Shown: piece after piece, positions 56,030-64,000 of the stretch | How the letters are laid out: each line of letters opens with the position of its first letter | How positions within the stretch are numbered: position 1 is the stretch's first letter | NCBI GenBank assembly: GCA_022376925.1 | Contig: JAIOJX010000002.1 | Span: 134,922,831-134,986,830, forward strand | Direction of reading: 5' to 3' | DNA from: Tragulus kanchil | Taxonomy: Eukaryota > Chordata > Mammalia > Artiodactyla > Tragulidae | DNA: 64,000 nt | The notes under the pieces: generated by a model | Told to the model about the DNA's origin: nothing | The model's input: only the letters and a program-made list of their open reading frames with translations | The model's database searches: none | Made by a program: the position numbers and the translations under genes

Positions 56030-56165
56030 TTCAATTATCTCTGTTCTCTCCACTAGACTGAAAGTTCTAAATGATCAAGAACAATGTCCTTCTTGCTTAT
56101 TATTGACTTGCCAGTGCCTATCTTGGTGTGTGAAATGTAGTAATTGCTTATTCAGTTAAATGATT
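56030..56165 (+). mobile_element. L2 LINE 3' end
   Basis: 'actagactgaaagttctaaa', 'ttgacttgccagtgcctatc' and 'gtagtaattgcttattcagt' match the L2 end, running into an oppositely oriented L2. Confidence 0.5.
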
Positions 56166-56630
56166 AATCAAATGTTGATTGAGTACCTACTATATCCTGG
56201 GCACGGACCCAGGGTCCTGTCATTTAGATGTGAATTCTTTTGCTCTAGTTGGGGAGGTGGCAATAACCTACAACCACTTATACATACATATGAACATGTA
56301 TGTATATGTACATAGGAGGGTGTCCGATATTGATAAATGCTATAAAAACCCACACAACAGAGGGAAAGGACAGAGAGAAGAGTGATGTGTTATTTTAGAA
56401 CAGTTAAAAAAGGATTCCCTGAGAAGGCGACATTTCAGCTGAGATATGAATGAAGTGAGGGATTGAACCATGAGAAAGAACATCTGGTGGAAGTAACTTC
56501 TATATAAATTCAAAATTATTTCAAAATAAATGTTTTTTTATAAGAAGGATGTCTCAGGCAGAGGGGAGCCTTCCAGGCACAGGGAATGAGTGGATGAATC
56601 AAAGGAAACATCTGGCATTTCTACACTGAT
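56166..56630 (-). mobile_element. L2 LINE 3' part, antisense
   Basis: 'attgagtacctactatatcc', 'ggattccctgagaaggcgac', 'tttcagctgagatatgaatg' and 'gagccttccaggcacaggga' are in the antisense L2 order. Together with 56030-56165 it makes two L2 ends tail to tail. Confidence 0.55.
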
Positions 56631-56859
56631 AAAGCAAGAGGTGGTTGGGAGAGATGGACAGGTGGCACACAGCTTACTGTTTTCATTTACTTTTTAATTA
56701 ACTTTAAACATTTATCAAAGCATACATGCTCAAGATTTTTTGAGAATCACATAGGATCAAAGGGGCGGTTGTAAAAAGCAGCTCCTGGACCCACTCCAAC
56801 CCCTCTCCCTAAAAGTTACCATGGTTAGCCATTCTTGTCCTAGTTTAACTTTCAGGTCA

Positions 56860-57528
56860 GTTTAGTTCAGTTGCTGAGTCATGTCTGACTCTTGGTGACC
56901 CCATGGACTGTAGCACGCCAGGCTTCTCTGTCCTTCACCAGCTCCCAGGACTTGCTCAAACTCATGTTCATTGACTCAGTGATGCCATCCAACCACCTTG
57001 TCCTCTGCCGTCCCCTTCTCCTTCTGCCTTCTATTCCCCCAGCATCAGGGTCTTGTCCTGTGAGTTGGCCAAAGTAGTGGAGCTTCAGCATCAGTCCTCC
57101 CAATGGATATTCAGGGTTGATTTCCTTTAGGATTGACTGGTTTGATCTCCTTGCAGTCCAAGGGACTCTCAGGAGTCTTCTCAATACCACGGTTTAAAGG
57201 CATCACTAAACCTTCCTTATGGTTCAACTCTCACATCCCTACATGACTACAGGAAAAAACCATAGCTTTGACTATATGGGTCTTTGTCAGCAAAGCAATG
57301 TCTCTGCTTTTTAATACCCTGTCTAGATTTATCATAGCTTTTTTCCCAAGGAACAAACATCTTTTAATTTCATGGCTTCCGTCACCCTCCAAAGTGATTT
57401 TGGAGCCCAAGAAAATAAAGTCTGTCACTGTTTCGATTGTCTGCCCATCTATTTGCCATGAAGTGATGGGAACCGGACGCCATGAACTTAGGCTTTTGAA
57501 TGCTGAGTTTTAAGCCAGCTTTTTAACT
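56860..57528 (-). mobile_element. BovB LINE, 5' truncated, antisense
   Basis: 'agtttagttcagttgctgag', 'cagtgatgccatccaaccac', 'ccctacatgactacaggaaa', 'gtctgcccatctatttgcca', ending 'ttttaagccagctttttaac'. About 670 bp. Possible short target-site duplication 'tttaactt'. Minus-strand frames give '[20 protein letters not shown]' and 'DFIFLGSKITLEGDGSHEIK', separated by frameshifts and stops, so the RT polyprotein end is dead. Confidence 0.93.
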
Positions 57529-57988
57529 TATTTCACCCCCAATACAGTTGCTGAATCTTTATGGTTCCTCTCTGATTACCTTCATAACTTTCCATGACAT
57601 ACTCCAACCTCTAGTGCACTCATCAACTACAGACGGTGTATCTTGGCTGTTCTCTATGTTATACCCAGATGCTGCTTCCCCACCATTCCTTCCCTCCTCC
57701 AACCATCCAACTCCTAGCTCAGTCATACACAGTAGCCACCTAACTTTCAAGTATTTGGGTGAGATAGAAAGAATAAAGGATTTTGGTTACTGAAAGACAG
57801 TAAGGCTAAAGTTTAACATGATGCTTTGTTTTGTAACCATATTTCAAACACTTTTTCTATAGGTTGAGTCTAAAAGTGAAAAACTCGTAAGTAGACTGTG
57901 TGAGAACAGAAAGGGGGAATTACAGGATGTTGGGTCTATGTTGGCTTGGTTTTCACCATCTCCTTAACTTACATGCATGTGAGTGACT
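57529..57988. other. Unassigned sequence
   Basis: No gene or repeat recognised; open frames on both strands at 57548-57793 are without domain. Confidence 0.5.
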
Positions 57989-58233
57989 TTACCACAGACG
58001 AGTTTTTCTCTTTCAATGTACGTTCCTTGGAAGAAGGGCATAGATGAAGGAGAAGCTGGCTGTGTACCACCGACACCCAGCCCAGTGCTGCCTCTGGCAG
58101 GTCCCACACCTTCAGGGACTTGCACCCTAACATGCTACCTTCTCATTCATGATCATGTTTTCCGACTGAGACCCTGGACATAATCAGGGTGGCTTCAGAA
58201 GTGAATCACATGGATTTTTTATGACAGTCTTTT

Positions 58234-58495
58234 TCTTTTGGCCTCTAAGCCATCATTCATTTATTTTCATCCATCTTTTTTTTCTTCTGACCTGTGTGGG
58301 CCTCCCATTGCAGTGGCTTCTCTCATTGCAGAGCACCAGCTCTGGGCACAAGTGCTCCAGAGTGCTGGCTCACAATTGGGCACACTGGCCCAGCCACTCT
58401 GCAGCATGTAGGATCTTCCTGGGCCGGGGATCGAACTGGTGCCCCTAGCACTGCAAGGTGGACTCTCTACCCACTGGACCACCAGGGAAGCCCCA
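58234..58495 (-). mobile_element. tRNA-derived SINE ('gaccaatagaag' family), with duplicate at 59346-59604
   Basis: Antisense: 'ttattttcatccatcttt', 'gtgtgggcctcccattgcag', 'gcagagcaccagctctgggc', 'ggggatcgaactggtgcccc', ending 'gaccaccagggaagcccc'. Target-site duplication 'cagtctttt' at 58225-58233 and 58499-58507. The extreme tail is shortened. Confidence 0.9.
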
Positions 58496-58507
58496 AGGCA
58501 GTCTTTT

Positions 58508-59100
58508 GAACTGTCTCGAAAGTTCCTCCTATGCTGAGAACTCTCCCTCCCTCCCCCAACTCAAAGGAGCTGGTCCATATAGCTATGTCCGTACTACTCT
58601 TCCCCTGTCTCCATGACCACAGAGGTTGGGCAGGGAAGTGGCACATAACACAATCAGTGTCTTTTCTGGAAATTTTTAATTGAGGCTGAAACTGGCCAGT
58701 TGAGTCTGGGTGAATCTCTTGGACGCATGAGATATAAAAATCTTAAAATCTAGCTTGCATCTTGAGGATCAACAAGTAGAGAAGGCACAAACAGTCTTTT
58801 TCCAACTAAATATATGGAAAGAGGCAGAGATGGAAAGAGTGATTATCAAGACTTGTGATAGCCTGGTTTTAGTTTCTGGTTAAGGCCTGAGAGTGTCTCT
58901 CCTTGAAGGTTTCTTGAAACAACACCATATCCTTATACCCAAACTCCAATTTCGTAAACTAGCTTCAGTGATTTTCTGCTATTTAGAGCCAAAATGTGCT
59001 AACAAAATATCTCCTACTATATAGTGGACCTCTTGGGGTGGAGGTGGGACAGGTAGGAACCATATCTATGTATTCTCCAAACTACTAAGCAGAATGGTTT
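58508..59100. other. Unassigned sequence (duplicate 59616-60210; part again at 60953-61298)
   Basis: No gene or repeat recognised. Confidence 0.5.
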
Positions 59101-59839
59101 GTACCACAGACGAGTTTTTCTCTTTCAATGTACGTTCCTTGGAAGAAGGGCATAGATGAAGGAGAAGCTGGCTGTGTACCACCGACACCCAGCCCAGTGC
59201 TGCCTCTGGCAGGTCCCACACCTTCAGGGACTTGCACCCTAACATGCTACCTTCTCATTCATGATCATGTTTTCCGACTGAGACCCTGGACATAATCAGG
59301 GTGGCTTCAGAAGTGAATCACATGGATTTTTTATGACAGTCTTTTTCTTTTGGCCTCTAAGCCATCATTCATTTATTTTCATCCATCTTTGTTCTTTGGC
59401 CTGTGTGGGCCTCCCATTGCAGTGGCTTCTCTCATTGCAGAGCACCAGCTCTGGGCACAAGTGCTCCAGAGTGCTGGCTCACAATTGGGCACACTGGCCC
59501 AGCCACTCTGCAGCATGTAGGATCTTCCTGGGCCGGGGATCGAACTGGTGCCCCTAGCACTGCAAGGTGGACTCTCTACCCACTGGACCACCAGGGAAGC
59601 CCCAAGGCAGTCTTTTGAACTGTCTCGAAAGTTCCTCCTATGCTGAGAACTCTCCCTCCCTCCCCCAACTCAAAGGAGCTGGTCCATATAGCTATGTCCG
59701 TACTACTCTTCCCCTGTCTCCATGACCACAGAGGTTGGGCAGGGAAGTGGCACATAACACAATCAGTGTCTTTTCTGGAAATTTTTAATTGAGGCTGAAA
59801 CTGGCCAGTTGAGTCTGGGTGAATCTCTTGGACGCATGA

Positions 59840-62040
59840 GATATAAAAATCTTAAAATCTAGCTTGCATCTTGAGGATCAACAAGTAGAGAAGGCACAAA
59901 CAGTCTTTTTCCAACTAAATATATGGAAAGAGGCAGAGATGGAAAGAGTGATTATCAAGACTTGTGATAGCCTGGTTTTAGTTTCTGGTTAAGGCCTGAG
60001 AGTGTCTCTCCTTGAAGGTTTCTTGAAACAACACCATATCCTTATACCCAAACTCCAATTTCGTAAACTAGCTTCAGTGATTTTCTGCTATTTAGAGCCA
60101 AAATGTGCTAACAAAATATCTCCTACTATATAGTGGACCTCTTGGGGTGGAGGTGGGACAGGTAGGAACCATATCTATGTATTCTCCAAACTACTAAGCA
60201 GAATGGTTTGTACCTAGTAGCCATTCACAAACCATTTATTGAATTGAATCCATTGCTGCCACCCCTTCCTAAATGCTACAACCGCTTCCAGGGCCAATGA
60301 CTTCTCCTGCAGGAAGGGTAATTCTGACCTAGGAGAGGATGAGAAGAAAAAAGCCCAGATGCCCCTTACCAGCTACTCTACTAGCTAAGAATCCAACGGA
60401 GGCTGGAAAAAAGAAGCCGTAATAAGAGTTTCAACCATCAGTTTTAAGCTGTCTGAGTGCCTCCCAGTCTCCAGCCACATTTGTAGGATCAAAAAAGATC
60501 ATCAGCAAACACAGAAAGAGCCTGGCTTCATCACTTTAAGAAAAGATAGTGCTTTGAATCTCTTGGGTCCCTGATGGATCTTGAAAGAGCCCTCTAGTGG
60601 TAACACTGAGAAATTGCATCTAGGCTTAAAAGGCTGATTCTACGCACCCATGTGCACACACCTACACATTCAATTGAATGAAAGGATGAGGTCACCCCCT
60701 AGTAAGCGGAACTAACTGACAGCCTCCCTGCCTCTGAACTCCCACGCCACTCAGGTGTTCTGACTCTCCAAGTGCAGGTTCAGAGCTTCCACGCTCTGTG
60801 ATCAGCTTTGGATCCGGGCAGGGGATGCGGGGTAGAACCCTGCCTCGCCAAGCCAACAGTAGAAAGTTTTCATTCTTGTTATGGTGATCCCTTTCTCTCC
60901 TTCAGAAGAATTGTCCACATGACCCGTGATTGTCACCTTCATCTGCCTGAGTTATAAAAATCTTAAAATCTAGCTTGCAGAGACTAAAAAAATCTTTTCC
61001 AACTAAATATATGGAAAGATGCAGAGATGGAAAGAGTTATTATCAAGACTTGTGATAGCCTGGTTTTAGTTTCTGGTTAAGGCCTGAGAGTGTCTCTCCT
61101 TGAAGGTTTCTTGAAACAACACCATATCCTTATACCCAAACTCCAATTTAGTAAACTAGCTTCAGTGATTTTCTGCTATTTAGAGCCAAAATGTGCTAAC
61201 AAAATATCTCCTACTATATAGTGGACCTCTTGGGGTGGAGGTGGGACAGGTAGGAACCATATCTATGTATTCTCCAAACTACTAAGCAGAATGGTTTGTA
61301 CCTAGTAGCCATTCACAAACCATTTATTGAATTGAATCCATTGCTGCCACCTTCCTAAATGCTACAACCGCTTCCAGGGCCAATGACTTCTCCTGCAGGA
61401 AGGGTAATTCTGACCTAGGAGAGGATGAGAAGAAAAAAGCCCAGATGCCCCTTACCAGCTACTCTACTAGCTAAGAATCCAACGGAGGCTGGAAAAAAGA
61501 AGCCGTAATAAGAGTTTCAACCATCAGTTTTAAGCTGTCTGAGTGCCTCCCAGTCTCCAGCCACATTTGTAGGATCAAAAAAGATCATCAGCAAACACAG
61601 AAAGAGCCTGGCTTCATCACTTTAAGAAAAGATAGTGCTTTGAATCTCTTGGGTCCCTGATGGATCTTGAAAGAGCCCTCTAGTGGTAACACTGAGAAAT
61701 TGCATCTAGGCTTAAAAGGCTGATTCTACGCACCCATGTGCACACACCTACACATTCAATTGAATGAAAGGATGAGGTCACCCCCTAGTAAGCGGAACTA
61801 ACTGACAGCCTCCCTGCCTCTGAACTCCCACGCCACTCAGGTGTTCTGACTCTCCAAGTGCAGGTTCAGAGCTTCCACGCTCTGTGATCAGCTTTGGATC
61901 CGGGCAGGGGATGCGGGGTAGAACCCTGCCTCGCCAAGCCAACAGTAGAAAGTTTTCATTCTTGTTATGGTGATCCCTTTCTCTCCTTCAGAAGAATTGT
62001 CCACAACCTGACCCGTGATTGTCACCTTCATCTGCCTGAG
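59840..62040. repeat. Direct tandem duplication, period 1088-1108
   Basis: Copy 1 is about 59840-60950 and copy 2 about 60953-62040. The start of copy 2 is compressed: 'cttgcatcttgaggatcaac' onward becomes 'cttgcagagactaaaaaaat'. 58731-59100 is thereby present three times. Confidence 0.95.
60211..60950. other. Unassigned sequence (duplicate 61299-62040)
   Basis: No gene or repeat recognised. Confidence 0.5.
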
Positions 62041-62370
62041 TTCCTGACCATTTCCCCCAACCTCACACACTTTACCTGGATATCTGATTCTTTTCTCCTG
62101 GATCTTCTGGGAACCACATCATGTCTGTCTTGACTTATATTACAGACCGCAGAGGTAGAGAGAGGGCTGCCGTTGCTCTACTGTGAGTTTAGTGAATGCA
62201 TTGCTTGGAGCACACTCTCTCAAAGCCCATTGACCTTCCAATCATGAGACCCTGCTTTGGGAAAAGACCTTTCTCACTGCTGTCAGAGGAAGAGAAGAAA
62301 CAGACCCTGGAGTCATTGGTTGGACCATTATTATTTCATATTATTTAAGTTTCTGAGATGGGGAAATAGA
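62041..62370. other. Unassigned sequence
   Basis: No gene or repeat recognised. Confidence 0.5.
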
Positions 62371-64000
62371 ATTTCACTAACCTAGCAACCTTCTCAGGAA
62401 AGACCAGCTTCACCTCCATCTTACATGTGAATTTTTTATGGAAAAAAAAGAAGAAAGAAAGAAAAAAAAACCCACTTTACTGAGAAGCAAATTCCCTTTT
62501 CAGGAAAGGGAAAACAGTAACTTATAAAAGGGCTTGTACATCTTTCCCCATTATTTCCTATCATTCTTCTGGGGCATGGCTAGCTGTGGACTTGGCCCCA
62601 AGTTGATCTGTTTCATCTTGGTTATTGGGCATGCTTTCTGTCTTTCTGCTTCTTGCCCACAAATCAGTGTTTGTGATCCATGACACGTGCAAGTAAGTGC
62701 ATGTAGGGTCATAAACCTACATGACAGCTATATGTAGGCATGTACACCCACAAATGCATACAGTTATAGATTTGCAGCAAAATAGGCTTACACCACTGCA
62801 AGCAGTCCCATATGTATATGTGCATGCATATATGCATTATCTACTTTACTTCCACAACATATTCCCAGAACTCATCACTAAATGGAACACATTTAGGTAA
62901 ACATTTAAGCAAAATCACATGATGACTATATATTCAAACCCACACACGCCTGTGCAGGTATAGCTGACAACCAAAACCAAGCCCTTTTAAGTGAATTTAA
63001 GACCAAAAGCAAAGAAACAGAAGAAGTAGCAGAGTCACTGAGAAGTCATGAGTTGCATTGGAGAACTCTTCTGTGCACCGCTGCTACTCAGTCATCTGGA
63101 TAGAAGCTCTCAGTTCGAGAGTCAAAGACGTCGCCAGGGGACTGTAGGTGTCTGCTGTTACTTACCATTATCGTTTTGTCCAGTTAAATAACATTCAAAT
63201 ATGACAGTTGGTTATGAACACATCTCAGGGACGGCAGAAACAACCCAAGCAGCCTCGATTTCAAACACCTGATTCTCTGGGTATTTGTCCCATCATGCCA
63301 CAGGACAAAAATAATGAGGACATTCTGTGGATTTAGTCTACTCAGCGTGCTCAAGTATATGTCGGAATACATGGTGATAAAAAATTAGATGAATTAAATG
63401 CTGATCCTTGGAGGCTCAGGTGGTAAAGAAACTGCCTTTGGGGTATTTGGGATCCCTTTCACTAAACTAGCAACCTTCACAGGAAAGACCAGCTTCACCT
63501 CCATCTTACATGTGAATTTTTTATGGAAAAAAAAGAAGAAAGAAAGAAAAAAAAACCCACTTTACTGAGAAGCAAATTCCCTTTTCAGGAAAGGGAAAAC
63601 AGTAACTTATAAAAGGGCTTGTACATCTTTCCCCATTATTTCCTATCATTCTTCTGGGGCATGGCTAGCTGTGGACTTGGCCCCAAGTTGATCTGTTTCA
63701 TCTTGGTTATTGGGCATGCTTTCTGTCTTTCTGCTTCTTGCCCACAAATCAGTGTTTGTGATCCATGACACGTGCAAGTAAGTGCATGTAGGGTCATAAA
63801 CCTACATGACAGCTATATGTAGGCATGTACACCCACAAATGCATACAGTTATAGATTTGCAGCAAAATAGGCTTACACCACTGCAAGCAGTCCCATATGT
63901 ATATGTGCATGCATATATGCATTATCTACTTTACTTCCACAACATATTCCCAGAACTCATCACTAAATGGAACACATTTAGGTAAACATTTAAGCAAAAT
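62371..64000. repeat. Direct tandem duplication, period 1085, running off the window
   Basis: Copy 1 is 62371-63455. Copy 2 starts at 63456 and matches through base 64000 (equivalent to about 62915). Includes a purine-rich run at 62442-62472 (again at 63527-63557). 62473-63400 is otherwise unassigned. Confidence 0.95.
63404..63440 (+). mobile_element. Bov-tA head fragment at a duplication junction
   Basis: 'ttggaggctcaggtggtaaa' then 'gaaactgcctttgggg' resembles a Bov-tA head. It stops where the next copy starts, so the true element was probably lost at the join. Confidence 0.5.

Larger units (their letters stand above)
57989..60210. repeat. Direct tandem duplication, period 1109-1112
   Basis: Copy 1 (57989-59100) abuts copy 2 (59101-60210), overlapping by 'gtacc'. 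Copy 1 reads 'catcttttttttcttctgac' where copy 2 reads 'catctttgttctttggc'. The copy 2 form agrees with the other members of the SINE family, so copy 1 carries the error. Confidence 0.96.

Noticed and set aside
62700..62723. Inverted repeat 'catgtagg...cctacatg' as a regulatory site
   Set aside because: An 8-base palindrome with no supporting context is expected by chance in a window of this size.
1..64000. Tandem pairs as a novel amplification system or satellite
   Set aside because: Units are unrelated to each other, each occurs only twice (or three times through overlap), and junctions show read-error-like text. An assembly artefact explains this more simply.

Overview
The window is nuclear DNA from a ruminant artiodactyl. 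The diagnostic elements are BovB (RTE-class LINE), many Bov-tA-type tRNA-Glu-derived SINEs, other tRNA-derived SINEs with the 'cttccctggtggtcca' head, and ruminant-type L1 3' ends, laid over older mammalian MIR, L2, L1M and MLT1-like repeats. The species is not resolved. I found no convincing dimeric Bov-A2 elements, and one SINE subfamily carries a 3' tail I do not recognise from cattle, so a non-Bos ruminant is possible (inference).

I find no convincing host protein-coding gene, no tRNA or rRNA gene and no CRISPR. Recognisable protein coding is all mobile-element debris: L1 ORF2p C-termini (25.5-26.0, 39.8-40.0 and 40.9-41.2 kb), BovB reverse-transcriptase-polyprotein C-termini (36.5-37.0 and 56.9-57.4 kb, plus smaller pieces), and a partial gag of a class I (gammaretrovirus-like) endogenous retrovirus on the minus strand at 9.8-11.3 kb, with its leader and an LTR at about 12.2-12.83 kb. 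The best host-exon candidate is a 205-nt open block at 29285-29489 with splice-like edges, and it is weak.

The dominant structure is 24 successive direct tandem duplications, 23 of them with a period of 1.08-1.18 kb and one of 586 bp, covering the window from base 1 to its end. The copies are nearly identical. They differ mainly by homopolymer or small indels and by garbled sequence at the junctions, as in raw long reads. The neighbouring units are unrelated to each other, so this is not a satellite. I interpret it as unmerged contig or gap-fill overlaps in the assembly, not biology. About 26 kb of the 64 kb is redundant, leaving roughly 38 kb of real sequence.

Layout: 0-1.3 kb ancient repeat (duplicated); 2-6.9 kb SINEs, a hAT-like fragment and BovB; 7-9.6 kb L2 and MLT1-like LTR; 9.6-12.8 kb ERV with an unusual 50-bp leader array; 12.9-15 kb SINE, BovB and L2; 15-16 kb antisense MaLR-type LTR split by BovB; 17.2-21.6 kb Bov-tA, MIR and a twin-primed L1; 23.5-26 kb SINE and L1; 26.2-30 kb BovB with a nested SINE and the candidate exon; 29.6-33 kb MIR, Bov-tA and a U2-like hairpin; 33.4-37.3 kb L1 pieces split by Bov-tA and BovB; 38.5-41.6 kb L2 and L1; 42-50 kb Bov-tA, MIR and a long L2 tract split by nested SINEs; 50.8-53.1 kb AT palindromes and L1; 55-57.5 kb L2 and BovB; 58.2-64 kb SINE and unassigned sequence.
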